From assembly GCA_028710605.1 (NCBI GenBank), contig JAQTTU010000010.1:1-64000 (forward strand): 64,000 nucleotides of DNA, read 5' to 3'. The notes below the pieces were generated by a model. The model ran no database searches, was not told the origin of the DNA, and was given only the letters and a program-made list of their open reading frames with translations. The translations under genes were made by a program, and so were the position numbers. This document shows positions 21,606 through 31,271 of this stretch, in pieces. The first letter of the stretch is position 1; each line of letters opens with the position of its first letter. This stretch comes from Sideroxydans sp. Lineage in GTDB: Bacteria; Pseudomonadota; Gammaproteobacteria; Burkholderiales; Gallionellaceae.

Positions 21606-22078
21606 TATCGCCCCACCACTGTTTGAATATAGGCGGCCGCAGGATGTATGTCAGCACCGGGAGAGAATTCCTGATGCGCCAACAGGTAGTCGTCGGCTTG
21701 GGCGGAAGCCTGTCTTACCGCATTGTTTTGTTGTACGGCAGCGATCTGCGGAGCAGGCTCGTTGCCTACTTGCATCGACAGCCACGCCACCAATGCCAAC
21801 GCCATTACCGAAGCGACAGCGGAAAGTGCGAAGTTGCGAACACGTTGGGAGGTGCGACTGTGAGGAGCGATTACGGTGGGTTCAGCTTGCAAACGCTCAT
21901 GAAAGGATTTGCCAAAACTCTTGCAAACATGATCGGGCTGTCGCAAAGCATCGCCGATCAGATGATAGTCCGCCCAATCCTGCCGGGCATCGGGGTGGCG
22001 TTTGAGTTTATCGAAGAAGACATCCGCTCTATCCTCGAACATTTCTCCGTCCATCAATTCAGAGATTTCCTGTTTCAT
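21605..22078 (-). CDS. rseA: Anti-sigma-E factor RseA/MucA
   Basis: Holds the sigma factor RpoE inactive at the inner membrane. The N-terminal cytoplasmic domain (KQEISELMDGEMFEDRADVFF, then DYHLIGDALRQPD) matches RseA_N; a membrane segment (VRNFALSAVASVMALALVAWLSMQ, about residues 82-105) is followed by a short periplasmic tail that RseB would bind. I chose the ATG at 22078 (157 residues), preceded by GGTGGTGAAG, over a GTG three codons upstream. It overlaps the end of rpoE. Confidence 0.94.
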   Translation of the reverse strand: MKQEISELMDGEMFEDRADVFFDKLKRHPDARQDWADYHLIGDALRQPDHVCKSFGKSFHERLQAEPTVIAPHSRTSQRVRNFALSAVASVMALALVAWLSMQVGNEPAPQIAAVQQNNAVRQASAQADDYLLAHQEFSPGADIHPAAAYIQTVVGR

Positions 22079-22080
22079 CT

Positions 22081-22680
22081 TCACCACCTTCTATCTTCAG
22101 TCGTACCCAACAACGGGCGCAGGTTGACTGCAATCGCCTCGCGCGCCCTGAAAATTCTCGATCGTACTGTACCGATGGGACAATCCATCACAGCCGCGAT
22201 CTCCTCATAGCTCAATCCCTCTATTTCCCGCAACGTCAACGCTGTACGCAAATCATCGGGCAGCTCTTGCAGCGAAGAATTGACCACGGCAACCACCTGC
22301 TTGCTCATCAACTCGTTCTCGGGCGTTGCCACTTCATGCAACAGCGAGGCATCTTCGAAATCCTCAGCCTCATCCGCATCAAACGGCGTACTGGTCGGTG
22401 CCCTGCGACCTTGCGCCACCAGATGGTTTTTGGCGGTATTAATGCCGATCCTGTACAGCCAGGTGTAAAACGCGCTGTCCCCGCGAAATGCCGGCAAAGC
22501 GCGATACGCTTTGATAAAAGCATCTTGCGTGACATCTTCGGCTTCGGCGGCATTCCTCACGAAACGCGAAATCAACCGCCCCAGCCGACGTTGATACTTA
22601 GTCACCAACAATTCGAACGCGTGCTTGTCGCCGCGCTGCGCGCGTTCCACCAATTGTTGATCAACCTCCCTGTCACCCAT
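22081..22680 (-). CDS. rpoE: RNA polymerase sigma-E factor
   Basis: The ECF sigma factor of envelope stress (RpoE/AlgU). Region 2 is seen in YQRRLGRLISRFV...AEAEDVTQDAFIKAYRALPAFRGDSAFYTWLYRIG, and region 4 in LPDDLRTALTLREIEGLSYEEIAAVMDCPIGTVRSRIFRAREAI. I chose ATG at 22680 (199 residues), which has the site GGGAAACGG before it; a longer frame would add 47 residues with no family match. It heads the rseA-rseB-rseC-mucD block. About 110 bases upstream a GAACT box with a TCCA box 17 bases on might be an autoregulatory sigma-E promoter, a weak match. Confidence 0.96.
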   Translation of the reverse strand: MGDREVDQQLVERAQRGDKHAFELLVTKYQRRLGRLISRFVRNAAEAEDVTQDAFIKAYRALPAFRGDSAFYTWLYRIGINTAKNHLVAQGRRAPTSTPFDADEAEDFEDASLLHEVATPENELMSKQVVAVVNSSLQELPDDLRTALTLREIEGLSYEEIAAVMDCPIGTVRSRIFRAREAIAVNLRPLLGTTEDRRW

Positions 22681-22825
22681 GCCGTTTCCCGGTTTTAAAT
22701 ATTGAGCCACTCTACGTGGTTCGTCAGTATAACCGGACGGGTGCACATCGTCAGCCTTGCCCGTAACGCACGGATGGACAGCGTTCTTAATATTTAGTTC
22801 ATTTCCACGATTAAGTGACAAGTTT

Positions 22826-22834
22826 TGCTATAGT
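22826..22834 (+). promoter_or_regulatory. Extended -10 promoter for nadB
   Basis: TGCTATAGT is a near-perfect extended -10 element (TGnTATAAT) 33 bases before the nadB start codon. No convincing -35 box is seen, which fits an extended -10 promoter. Transcription would start near 22841. Confidence 0.5.
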
Positions 22835-22866
22835 CTCGGCAATGAAATCCATCTCACCCAATCGAC

Positions 22867-24444
22867 GTGCTGCGCTTTGACACCCTCATTATCGGAAGCG
22901 GATTAGCCGGCTTATCGCTGGCTCTCAAGCTTGCGGATCATCAAACAGTCGCCATTGTCACCAAAAAATCCATGCTGGACGGAGCAAGTGCTTGGGCGCA
23001 AGGCGGAATCGCTGCTGTACTTAGCCCCGACGACAGCGTTGACGACCACATCCGCGACACCCTCACCGCCGGAGTCGGCTTATGCGACCCGGTCACCACA
23101 CGATTCGTCGTGGAACGCGGCGCAGCCGCCATCAGTTGGCTGATCGAACAGGGCGTGCCTTTTTCAAGGGAAGATAACGGCAGCAACAGTTATCACCTCA
23201 CCCGCGAGGGTGGACACAGTCACCGCCGCATCATCCATGCGACTGATGCAACCGGACTGGCAGTGCAACAAACCCTGTCGGAAAAAATTCTTGCCCATCC
23301 GAATGTGACAGTCCTTGAACATCACATCGCAATCGACCTGATCACCGGAAAAAAACTCGGCATTTCGGATCCTCGCTGCCAGGGAGCGTATGTCCTCGAC
23401 TCCGCGCGCGGAGAAGTTGTAACCATCGCGTCGGGCAACACTGTGCTGGCAACCGGAGGGGCGGGAAAGGTTTATCTCTACACCACCAATCCCGACACAG
23501 CCACTGGTGACGGCATTGCCATGGGATGGCGCGCAGGATGCCGCGTCTCCAACATGGAATTCATGCAGTTTCACCCCACCTGCCTATATCACCCGCACGC
23601 CAAGTCTTTCCTCATCAGCGAAGCAGTACGCGGCGAGGGAGGGCTATTGAAACTACCCGATGGCACGCGTTTTATGCCTTGGCATGACGAGCGCGCCGAA
23701 TTGGCACCGCGCGATGTCGTGGCGCGCGCCATCGACTTTGAGATGAAAAAACGCGGTTTGGATTGCGTTTATCTGGACATCTCGCACCAGCCCGAGACTT
23801 TTTTACGCGAGCATTTTCCGAATATCTACGGACGCTGTTTGTCGTTGGGTATAGACATCGCCAAGCAACCCATTCCGGTAGTTCCCGCCATGCACTTCAC
23901 CTGCGGCGGCCTGATGACCGACCTGGCTGCCCGTACCGACATCAATAATCTGTACGCCATCGGCGAATCGGCCTGCACCGGTTTGCACGGAGCAAATCGT
24001 TTGGCCAGCAACTCGTTACTTGAATGTCTGGTGTTTGCCGAAGCGGCGGCTCAAGATATTCTCGGCAAATCAGCATTGGTTCCAGAAACGCTTCCGCCAT
24101 GGGATGAAAGTCGGGTCACCGATGCGGACGAGATGGTGGTGATTTCGCACAACTGGGACGAGCTGCGGCGGTTTATGTGGGACTATGTCGGTATAGTGCG
24201 CACCACGAAACGCCTGCAACGCGCGCAACACCGCATTCATTTACTGCATGAAGAAATCAACGAGTACTATCGCAATTTCCACGTTACTGCAGACCTGCTT
24301 GAATTGCGCAACCTGGTAATGACCGCCGACCTCGTCGTGCAAAGCGCTTTATTGCGCCATGAAAGCCGTGGCTTGCACTTCAGCAAAGATTATCCGCAAA
24401 CTCTGCCAGTCGCCCTCCCGACCATCCTCTACCCCAACAAGTAA
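22867..24444 (+). CDS. nadB: L-aspartate oxidase
   Basis: The first enzyme of NAD synthesis from aspartate, a flavoprotein producing iminoaspartate. FAD binding is shown by IIGSGLAGLSLALKL (residues 7-21) and the active-site loop by GASAWAQGGIAAVL (about residue 39); HPTCLYHP and the family motif GANRLASNSLLECLVF (about 376) carry substrate-binding residues. The length of 525 residues is normal. The start is GTG at 22867, since an in-frame stop lies only 24 bases upstream. It diverges from rpoE, the usual arrangement in this group. Confidence 0.97.
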   Translation: MLRFDTLIIGSGLAGLSLALKLADHQTVAIVTKKSMLDGASAWAQGGIAAVLSPDDSVDDHIRDTLTAGVGLCDPVTTRFVVERGAAAISWLIEQGVPFSREDNGSNSYHLTREGGHSHRRIIHATDATGLAVQQTLSEKILAHPNVTVLEHHIAIDLITGKKLGISDPRCQGAYVLDSARGEVVTIASGNTVLATGGAGKVYLYTTNPDTATGDGIAMGWRAGCRVSNMEFMQFHPTCLYHPHAKSFLISEAVRGEGGLLKLPDGTRFMPWHDERAELAPRDVVARAIDFEMKKRGLDCVYLDISHQPETFLREHFPNIYGRCLSLGIDIAKQPIPVVPAMHFTCGGLMTDLAARTDINNLYAIGESACTGLHGANRLASNSLLECLVFAEAAAQDILGKSALVPETLPPWDESRVTDADEMVVISHNWDELRRFMWDYVGIVRTTKRLQRAQHRIHLLHEEINEYYRNFHVTADLLELRNLVMTADLVVQSALLRHESRGLHFSKDYPQTLPVALPTILYPNK

Positions 24445-24445
24445 G

Positions 24446-24874
24446 TCACCGACTCCACCTGAGCAACACACGCAAGCGGCGAAATGCTTCGCGGCTCATA
24501 TTGTCCGGCAGCAATACAATGCTGCGCTTCCCGCGTCCAGCCAGACTGATGTTCATCAACACCAGAAACGGCACAACCAGACTACCTGCGGAAATCCTGC
24601 CCGTCAGATGTTGACCGTTACGCTGAATCAGCGTGATGCTATTTTCATTTTCAAGAATGAATGCTACGCAGGACTTTGCCAGGTTCAATCCGGCATCACG
24701 TAACCCGATAAACACTGCCGCCGCAATCACAAAAATGGCGGCGAAATTGCGCAATGCATACGCATATGGCAGCGAGTACAAGATGAACAGCAATAACAAG
24801 CAAGATGCCGACAGCAAGAACAACAGAAATCGGGATGGATTCAGTTTGAAATGTTTTTGAAAACCGGCATCCAT
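24446..24874 (-). CDS. YgfX-like membrane protein
   Basis: A 142-residue protein with two closely spaced membrane segments (FLLFLLSASCLLLLFILYSLP, and FAAIFVIAAAVFIGL) and a soluble C-terminal domain ending in a basic region. The layout and the position beside nadB match the YgfX (CptA) family, whose Escherichia coli member affects the cytoskeletal proteins FtsZ and MreB. The usual partner SdhE is not next to it here. It converges with nadB, the two stops being only a base apart, and is the last gene behind the kinase cluster. Confidence 0.6.
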   Translation of the reverse strand: MDAGFQKHFKLNPSRFLLFLLSASCLLLLFILYSLPYAYALRNFAAIFVIAAAVFIGLRDAGLNLAKSCVAFILENENSITLIQRNGQHLTGRISAGSLVVPFLVLMNISLAGRGKRSIVLLPDNMSREAFRRLRVLLRWSR

Positions 24875-24890
24875 CGGGGATGAGCGCCGG

Positions 24891-26123
24891 TCAATACAGA
24901 ATTGCGGAAATCAATCCGATCACCACCAGCGCGATGATCGCCAGCAACAAATATCCGCCGCCATTTGAGGGAGGAGAATTCGGTTTAGTGGCGCGAGGAA
25001 TTGCCGAGTTTGGCATCGCCACGTTTTGCGCATGCAATCCTGAAGCGGAACGGTTGATCTCCTCAATGCTCGGGCGAGCGATTCTCAGGGTTCTAGATAT
25101 CACATCGACATCTTCTTTGCTGGCTGTCAATGCCGCCAGAATCATGGTCGCTTCGGCAGAATCAAAGGAAGGCGACAAACCAAAAACGGCTGCCGATTTC
25201 GACTCGTCCGCCACTTCACCCATCGGTGTAGCCGCAACGCCGGAAGGTAAAACACCCGAGGCGAATTGAGGCTTTTCAGCTTTCGCGTGATCTGGCGGCA
25301 ATGAATCGCGGCACGCGCGCAAGTCGTCGGCCAACTCACGCGCATTTTGATAACGCGCATCCAAGTCTTTTGCCAGCGCTTTGGCCACAATGAAATTCAG
25401 CATTTCAGGCACCGCCGGATTCAGCGTGCTGGGCGGTGCAGGAATGACATTCATGGTTTGATACATGATGGCATTGATGTTTTCGCCGACAAAAGGCGCT
25501 TTTCCTGTCAGCATTTCATACAACATCACACCCAGCGAAAATATGTCGGAACGCTGATCCAGAGTTCTGCCCATGACCTGCTCGGGAGACATATATTTTG
25601 GCGACCCAAGCACCATCCCGGTCTGGGTTCGCACTGCCGCCGACTCCATGCGCGCAATGCCGAAATCAGTAATTTTCACATGCCCGTCACGAATCACCAT
25701 GATGTTGGACGGTTTCACATCCCGGTGCACGATGCCATGCTCATGCGCATATGACAACCCGAGCGCCACTTGCGACACAATATCCAAAACCTGCTTGACC
25801 GGAAGCACAGCCGCATCGTTAAGAACATCGCGCAACTCACGCCCCTGCAAGAACTCCATTGCAATGTAAGCGACTTCGCCGCTCTTGCCCACATCGTAAA
25901 TGGTGACGATATTGGGATGGCTCAATCGTCCTGCGGCTTTGGCTTCCTGATAAAAGCGGCCTTCGTATTCTTCTTTTTCATCTTGAGCCATGCCCAAGTT
26001 GATCGTTTTGATCGCAACGATACGATCGATCAGCGGGTCGGTTGCCTTATAGACAACCCCCATCGCCCCCTGACCGATTTCGGAGATGATCTCATAGCGA
26101 CCTAAGTGGCTATTCATGGCCAT
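24891..26123 (-). CDS. Membrane-anchored Ser/Thr protein kinase (PknB type)
   Basis: A complete eukaryote-like kinase domain covers about residues 8-265: glycine loop IGQGAMGVVYKA, lysine in VAIKTI, catalytic loop HRDVKPSNIM, DFGIAR, and SPEQVMG. A linker rich in Ala, Glu and Ser follows and the chain ends in one membrane segment (LLLAIIALVVIGLISAILY), so the kinase domain is cytoplasmic. It follows a TssQ-like lipoprotein gene and a cyclase/PEGA gene on the same strand, a set that in other betaproteobacteria is found near type VI secretion genes. No secretion gene is present here. Its substrate is unknown. Confidence 0.92.
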   Translation of the reverse strand: MAMNSHLGRYEIISEIGQGAMGVVYKATDPLIDRIVAIKTINLGMAQDEKEEYEGRFYQEAKAAGRLSHPNIVTIYDVGKSGEVAYIAMEFLQGRELRDVLNDAAVLPVKQVLDIVSQVALGLSYAHEHGIVHRDVKPSNIMVIRDGHVKITDFGIARMESAAVRTQTGMVLGSPKYMSPEQVMGRTLDQRSDIFSLGVMLYEMLTGKAPFVGENINAIMYQTMNVIPAPPSTLNPAVPEMLNFIVAKALAKDLDARYQNARELADDLRACRDSLPPDHAKAEKPQFASGVLPSGVAATPMGEVADESKSAAVFGLSPSFDSAEATMILAALTASKEDVDVISRTLRIARPSIEEINRSASGLHAQNVAMPNSAIPRATKPNSPPSNGGGYLLLAIIALVVIGLISAILY

Positions 26124-26135
26124 AGACGGTGCGTG

Positions 26136-26543
26136 TTACTTGGATGATTTGTTTTTAACGCTGCTGAATACCGGCCCCCACACAGGATGACCTGCTTCAG
26201 CCGGATTCAAATTGAAATTTGGATCAAGCTCAAGGGCGCTCTTGAATGACTCGCGGCACATCTTGTCTCTCGACGAAATACAATTAATAAAAGCCATGTA
26301 TTTATTCGCCTCAACCTTCTCGCTAGTGCTGGCTTCCTTGGTGTCCAGCAACTTCTGAAAGCTGGTCATGGCTACCGCATACTCGCCATCCTCATAGTGT
26401 TGAACACCCTTGCTCAACAACCTGGCAGTGGGACTGCTGAGCCATTTGGCTTGACTCCCATCATCACAAGAAACCATGGAGGCGCAACCGCCCAACAGCA
26501 ACACACACAACGCAATCAAAACAACATTTATATTGTTATTCAA
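26136..26543 (-). CDS. TssQ-like lipoprotein
   Basis: A small lipoprotein: the signal peptide NNNINVVLIALCVLLLGGC ends in the lipobox LLGGC, so it should be acylated and exported. The mature part (about 115 residues) has a TPR-like helical repeat (HYEDGEYAVAMTSFQKLL, then CRESFKSALELDPNFNLNPAEAG). This matches the TssQ family of type VI-associated lipoproteins. I chose a TTG start at 26543 because a strong site (GGGAGAG) lies seven bases before it and it gives a normal signal peptide; a farther TTG at 26576 would overlap the cyclase gene. It lies between cyclase and kinase genes. Confidence 0.7.
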   Translation of the reverse strand: MNNNINVVLIALCVLLLGGCASMVSCDDGSQAKWLSSPTARLLSKGVQHYEDGEYAVAMTSFQKLLDTKEASTSEKVEANKYMAFINCISSRDKMCRESFKSALELDPNFNLNPAEAGHPVWGPVFSSVKNKSSK

Positions 26544-26565
26544 GATATCTCTCCCATTCCGGCAG

Positions 26566-27762
26566 TTAATTGACAAATTTGTATTTAATTTTCAATTTCT
26601 CGCCAGCCTTGATTTTAATCGTCTGCTTATACGCAGGGAATGTCGTATTCTTTATTTCAATGACATGCTCCCCCTTGGAAACCCTGAGCCTGGTCAACGG
26701 CGGACTCGCGTCAATCATTTTGCCATCGAGATAAACATCTCCCCACGGCTTGATCGAAAACAAAACCAACCCGGTAGCCGCAACAGCTTGCTCAGTCCCC
26801 TTGGGATTATGAGCACTCTTCCCTTCCTTGGCTGTGTTCTGCTTGGACACTTGAGCCGGCGGCACCAAGTTTGGCGCTGAAGCAACTACGGAAGATGCAG
26901 CCAACGGGCTTGCCTGAGCTACGGAAGATGCCGCCACCGCCACTTTGGGCAAAGCCTTGGCAGGCGCTTCAGTCCTGTGTGCCAACTTAACCACCAACAA
27001 CAGCAGCAACAATAGCGGCAAGGTCAGCATGCCGACATAAAGTGCCTTCTGTTGATTTGATGCGCCCTTAAAAGTCGCGAGCAAGTAGGCTGCCTTTTCA
27101 TCACTCCAGCTCAGTAATATTTTCCACTCAGCCTTGATCTTCGCGCGGATTTTATGCAAGCGATCAACCAGCACTGTCTTTGACTTATAACGAAGCGCCG
27201 GTTGAGTAGCCGACATATCTCCGGCAAAGCCGATTTCATATACCTCATGCTCGCGCACATGCTTATCGGTACGCGCACCGCAATACTGGAACATCCCTGT
27301 GTACTCTTGCGATAAACGAGAAGCCGCATCGTAATACGAGCGCGACACCAGTATCTGTCCCGGTCCGGCGAAACCCATCACCCGTTGCGCGACATTGATA
27401 CCATCGCCAACGATATTGGGTTGACCGTTGATATCTTTTACCAAACGCACCGGCCCGAGATTCACGCCCATGCGCACCAGCAACGGCGGGTCAATGAGCC
27501 CCTCATCGCTCATCAGGCTCTTGCGCATTCTGAGCGCGGCACGGAGAGCATCCTCTACATCGCCCAAAAAACTGATTGCAGCACCATCACCCGTATCCAA
27601 AATGATACGGTCATTGACTGGCACATCGCGGATAGCATTGGACAGAAAGGCGTTGAAACGCTCTTTCTGCGATATTTGCCCTGAAACGGATTTCTTTGAA
27701 TATTCAACAATATCCAGAAAAAATACGCTACAGATAATAGTCTTGTTACCCCGATCTTCCAT
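26566..27762 (-). CDS. Adenylate/guanylate cyclase domain protein with PEGA domain
   Basis: The N-terminal 180 residues match a class III nucleotide cyclase domain (VFFLDIVEYSKKSV with a metal-binding aspartate, then DTGDGAAISFLGDVEDALRAAL). One membrane segment follows (YVGMLTLPLLLLLLLVVKLAH, about 245-265), then an Ala/Ser-rich linker and a C-terminal PEGA domain (VYLDGKMIDASPPLTRLRVSKGEH). This topology suggests envelope sensing tied to cAMP or cGMP production, though some relatives are inactive. It heads a three-gene minus-strand cluster with the TssQ-like lipoprotein and the kinase. Confidence 0.85.
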   Translation of the reverse strand: MEDRGNKTIICSVFFLDIVEYSKKSVSGQISQKERFNAFLSNAIRDVPVNDRIILDTGDGAAISFLGDVEDALRAALRMRKSLMSDEGLIDPPLLVRMGVNLGPVRLVKDINGQPNIVGDGINVAQRVMGFAGPGQILVSRSYYDAASRLSQEYTGMFQYCGARTDKHVREHEVYEIGFAGDMSATQPALRYKSKTVLVDRLHKIRAKIKAEWKILLSWSDEKAAYLLATFKGASNQQKALYVGMLTLPLLLLLLLVVKLAHRTEAPAKALPKVAVAASSVAQASPLAASSVVASAPNLVPPAQVSKQNTAKEGKSAHNPKGTEQAVAATGLVLFSIKPWGDVYLDGKMIDASPPLTRLRVSKGEHVIEIKNTTFPAYKQTIKIKAGEKLKIKYKFVN

Positions 27763-27854
27763 TTATTCCCGCACGCTATTCGCGCCCAATTTTTGATAAT
27801 TCACAAGAATACTACTCAAGCTCTCTGATTCTAACGATAAATATATCAAATTCG

Positions 27855-28700
27855 CTAGTTTTTTCGTGACCTTGCGCGTTGAAGTTTGCCCTTTCTTCCA
27901 TCATCAACCACTTGCCGGGCAACACCCACAGGCAAACCCACCCATTCCAGTATCGCCCTCACCTCGCCATCTCCCAACTCGGCCATCATGCCGCGTTTGA
28001 TGCGCGGTGGCAGATTGATGATGCCAAAACGCACTCGCATTAAACGGCTCACCGGCAACCCCATCGCCTCGAAAGAACGGCGCACCACGCGGTTGCGCCC
28101 TTCTTTCAGCACCAGGTGATACCAGTGATTGAAGCCCTCGCCGCCCGCGTCGGTGAGTTGCTCGAAACGTACCAGCCCGTCTTCCAATTCGATGCCATCC
28201 TTGGTCATCTGCTTCATCTGATCCGGTGTCATCTCGCCCTGCACACGCACTGCATATTCGCGCTCCACCTCGAAACGCGGATGCATCAGCCTATTGGCCA
28301 ATTCACCTGATGTAGTGAAAATGAGCAGACCGCTGGTATTGAAATCCAGCCGCCCGATGGCGATCCACTTCTGACCGCGCAATTTCGGCAACGCATCGAA
28401 TACCGTAGCGCGCTCGTTCGGATCGTCGCGGCTGACGATCTCGCCTTCCTGCTTGTGATACAGCAACACGCGCGGCATGGTTTGCTCGGCCTGAAGCAGT
28501 TGCAGACGCACGACGCGTCCATCCACTTGCACCTTGTCGCCTTCGGACACGCGCATACCCAATGTCGCCACCGAACCGTTCACGTTCACCCGCCCGGCGC
28601 TGATCCATTCTTCCATTTCGCGGCGCGAACCGATACCGGCTTGCGCCAGCACTTTTTGCAATCGTTCGCCCTGCGGGCTTGCTTCAATTTGTTCAGTCAT
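27855..28700 (-). CDS. rluB: 23S rRNA pseudouridine synthase RluB
   Basis: Makes pseudouridine at position 2605 (E. coli numbering) of 23S rRNA. An S4 RNA-binding domain at the N-terminus ([31 protein letters not shown]) is followed by the catalytic domain, with the active-site aspartate in [15 protein letters not shown] (about residue 118). The C-terminal tail is basic. At 281 residues it is of normal length for the family. Its ATG overlaps the recR stop as ATGA. The nearest alternative is RluE/RluF of the same family; the S4 domain argues against RluE. Confidence 0.92.
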   Translation of the reverse strand: MTEQIEASPQGERLQKVLAQAGIGSRREMEEWISAGRVNVNGSVATLGMRVSEGDKVQVDGRVVRLQLLQAEQTMPRVLLYHKQEGEIVSRDDPNERATVFDALPKLRGQKWIAIGRLDFNTSGLLIFTTSGELANRLMHPRFEVEREYAVRVQGEMTPDQMKQMTKDGIELEDGLVRFEQLTDAGGEGFNHWYHLVLKEGRNRVVRRSFEAMGLPVSRLMRVRFGIINLPPRIKRGMMAELGDGEVRAILEWVGLPVGVARQVVDDGRKGKLQRARSRKN

Positions 28701-29296
28701 TCAGTCACCGCTCGTCTTTCCAGCACGGCTTGTGCCAAAGTCCCGCTATCCACATGTTCCAATTCGCCGCCGACCGGCAAGCCGCGCGCGATGCGCGACA
28801 CCTTGATGCCCTGCGCACGCAACAACGTCGCCAGATAATGCGCGGTGGCTTCTCCTTCAACGGTGAAGTTAGTCGCCAGAATCACCTCGCACGCCAATTC
28901 CTGTGCGCGTTTTACCAAACGCTCCAGCGGCAATTCACGCGCGCCCAATCCATCCAGCGGTGAAAGCCGTCCCATCAAAACGAAATACATCCCGCGAAAA
29001 CATTGCGCCTGTTCCATCATCAGCAAATCGGCTGGCATCTCCACCACGCACAACAAATTCGTCTCTCTTCGTGATGAACTGCACAAAACGCAAGTTTCTT
29101 CTTCGGAAAAATTATTGCACTTGGAGCAGTGCTTGACACTTTCCACCGCGTGAGCCAGAGAACGCGCCAAGTGCAGCGCGCCCTGTTTGTCGCGTTGCAG
29201 CAGGTGGTAAGCCATCCGCTGTGCGGATTTCGGCCCCACGCCGGGCAAACAGCGCAACGCCTTGATAAGTTCTTCCAGGCTGGAAGGTGTATTCAT
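28697..29296 (-). CDS. recR: Recombination mediator protein RecR
   Basis: Works with RecO in RecA loading. A helix-hairpin-helix ([21 protein letters not shown], residues 14-34), a four-cysteine zinc finger ([16 protein letters not shown]) and a Toprim domain ([15 protein letters not shown]) are all present. The length of 199 residues is normal. It is tightly packed between ybaB (stop directly before its start) and rluB. The dnaX-ybaB-recR order is conserved across many bacteria. Confidence 0.98.
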   Translation of the reverse strand: MNTPSSLEELIKALRCLPGVGPKSAQRMAYHLLQRDKQGALHLARSLAHAVESVKHCSKCNNFSEEETCVLCSSSRRETNLLCVVEMPADLLMMEQAQCFRGMYFVLMGRLSPLDGLGARELPLERLVKRAQELACEVILATNFTVEGEATAHYLATLLRAQGIKVSRIARGLPVGGELEHVDSGTLAQAVLERRAVTE

Positions 29297-29626
29297 TTAA
29301 AACGGCAGACTCATTCCCGGCGGCAGATTCATTCCGGCAGTGAATCCGCTCATGCGTTTTTTGGATGTCTCATCGACTTTTTTGTTGGCATCGTTCAATG
29401 CCAGCACAATCAAATCTTCCAGCATTTCCTTGTCGTCCAGCACGCTTTGATCCAGAGTAACGCGGCGCACTTCATGCGCGCAAGTCATGGTTACCTTGAC
29501 CATGCCGGAACCGGACTGCCCTTCCACTTCAACGCTAGCCAACTCGGCTTGCGCTTTTTTCATGTTCTCCTGCATCTTTTGCGCCTGCTTCATCAGCCCG
29601 GCCATTCCGCCCTTCATCATTTTCAC
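29297..29626 (-). CDS. ybaB: Nucleoid-associated protein, YbaB/EbfC family
   Basis: A small dimeric DNA-binding protein of 109 residues. The N-terminal helix ([24 protein letters not shown]) and the core [26 protein letters not shown] are typical of the family. It lies between dnaX and recR, its conserved place. Confidence 0.96.
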   Translation of the reverse strand: MKMMKGGMAGLMKQAQKMQENMKKAQAELASVEVEGQSGSGMVKVTMTCAHEVRRVTLDQSVLDDKEMLEDLIVLALNDANKKVDETSKKRMSGFTAGMNLPPGMSLPF

Positions 29627-29641
29627 TTCCTCCGGTTAAAT

Positions 29642-31261
29642 TTATACAGGTCTGATCGAACTCTCGACCAGCTGTGCGCCGAACTGCGCTTGCGCTTCGC
29701 GCACAAAGGTATCTTGCTTGATCGCGTCTTCCGCCTGTTGTTGGCGCGTCTGCTTTTCATGCTGCTCGACGGCAGCGGGGGTCGCCACGTTTTGCTCCAC
29801 CCCCAGTTCAACCGCCAGCCTGATCGGCTTGACGAAATATTCGCTGAGTGCCGCCTGCAATTTATCCTGCGCGATTTTGTTGGTTTGCAAATGTTTGTGT
29901 TGCGGCGCGAGATTCAGCACCAAGCGCCCCTCGGCAAAACTGGCCAGCACACAATTTCTCGCCAACTCGCGCGCCATGCCTTGCAGGTTGAGTTGCGACA
30001 TCAACGTATTCCAGTCCAAATCGGTGCCGCTCGCTGCGCTCTGCACCGGAGCGAACGATCTCGCGGGTGCAGGCTCGGCAGCGACCAGTTTTGACGCGCT
30101 AGCCATAGCCGGTTCAGTGCTCGGCTTCGCTGGCGCGGCTTGCGGCGTAGTCTGCACGACACTCGCCGCTGTGGCTTGCGGCGCAAACGCCAGCATGCGC
30201 AACAGCGTCATGGTAAAGCCCGCGTATTCATCCGGCGCAAGTTCGATTTCATTGCGACCATGAATCACGATCTGGTAATTCAACTGGATTTCTTCCGGCG
30301 TGAATTGCTGCGCCAACTCCAGCAACCGCGCGCGTTCCGGCTCGTCATCCGGGATCGCTTGCGGGATGGTCTGCGCCAGCGCGATGCGGTGCAACAGCGT
30401 CGCCAAGTCCTGCAATGCCGCTTCGAACGCGATGCTGCGCATCGCCATATCGTCGGCAATGCGCAACAGACCGACTCCATCACCGGCACGCAGCGTCTGC
30501 AACAGATCGAACAAATAACCTTGATCGATTGCGCCCAGCATGGTGCGCACCAGCGACTCGTCCACCTTGCCGGAAGAATAGGCGATGGCTTGATCCATCA
30601 AGCTTAACGCGTCGCGCATACTGCCCTGCGCGGCGCGCGCCACCAGATTCAGCGCGCCGTTTTCATACGGAATATTTTCCTGCCCCAACACATATTGCAG
30701 ATGCGTGAAAATCAGCGCGGGCGGCAATTGCTTGAGGTTGAACTGCAAGCAACGCGACAACACGGTAACGGGAATCTTCTGCGGATCGGTAGTGGCGAGA
30801 ATGAACTTCACGTGCGACGGAGGCTCTTCCAATGTCTTCAGCATCGCATTGAAGGCCGACTTCGACAGCATGTGCACTTCGTCGATGATATACACCTTGA
30901 AACGCCCGCTGGTCGGCGCGTACAACGCGCTTTCCAGCAGCTCGCGCATATTATCGACCTGCGTGTTCGATGCGGCATCCAGCTCGATCAAATCAACGAA
31001 ACGCCCGGTGTCGATCTCGGTACACGCGCCGCATACGCCGCACGGCGTTGCGGTGATGCCGGATTCGCAATTCAGGGATTTGGCGAAGATGCGAGCGATG
31101 GTGGTTTTGCCCACGCCGCGCGTGCCGGTGAACAGATACGCATGGTGCAAACGATTCTGCGAGAGCGCGTTGGTCAGCGCCTGGACGACATGCTCCTGCC
31201 CCGCCAGCTGAGCGAAGTTCCGGGGACGCCACTTGCGGGCTAGTACAGAAGTCGCTGACAT
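29642..31261 (-). CDS. dnaX: DNA polymerase III subunit gamma/tau
   Basis: The clamp-loader ATPase. Walker A GTRGVGKTTIARIFAKSLNC (about residues 41-60), zinc-binding cysteines in CGVCGACTEID, Walker B IDEVHML and the sensor region SRCLQFNLKQ are present; the C-terminal half has an Ala/Pro-rich linker and the tau domain that binds the polymerase. I chose ATG at 31261 (539 residues), beginning SATSVLARKWRPRNF; a TTG 12 bases upstream lies in the terminator of the SRP RNA. No A-rich slippery sequence was found, so a separate gamma form by frameshifting is not indicated. Confidence 0.96.
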   Translation of the reverse strand: MSATSVLARKWRPRNFAQLAGQEHVVQALTNALSQNRLHHAYLFTGTRGVGKTTIARIFAKSLNCESGITATPCGVCGACTEIDTGRFVDLIELDAASNTQVDNMRELLESALYAPTSGRFKVYIIDEVHMLSKSAFNAMLKTLEEPPSHVKFILATTDPQKIPVTVLSRCLQFNLKQLPPALIFTHLQYVLGQENIPYENGALNLVARAAQGSMRDALSLMDQAIAYSSGKVDESLVRTMLGAIDQGYLFDLLQTLRAGDGVGLLRIADDMAMRSIAFEAALQDLATLLHRIALAQTIPQAIPDDEPERARLLELAQQFTPEEIQLNYQIVIHGRNEIELAPDEYAGFTMTLLRMLAFAPQATAASVVQTTPQAAPAKPSTEPAMASASKLVAAEPAPARSFAPVQSAASGTDLDWNTLMSQLNLQGMARELARNCVLASFAEGRLVLNLAPQHKHLQTNKIAQDKLQAALSEYFVKPIRLAVELGVEQNVATPAAVEQHEKQTRQQQAEDAIKQDTFVREAQAQFGAQLVESSIRPV

Positions 31262-31271
31262 ATCGTTTGCC

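Noticed and set aside
29642-31261. Programmed frameshift in dnaX
   Set aside because: No A AAA AAG-type slippery sequence or suitable downstream hairpin was found, and the frame is open through the tau domain.
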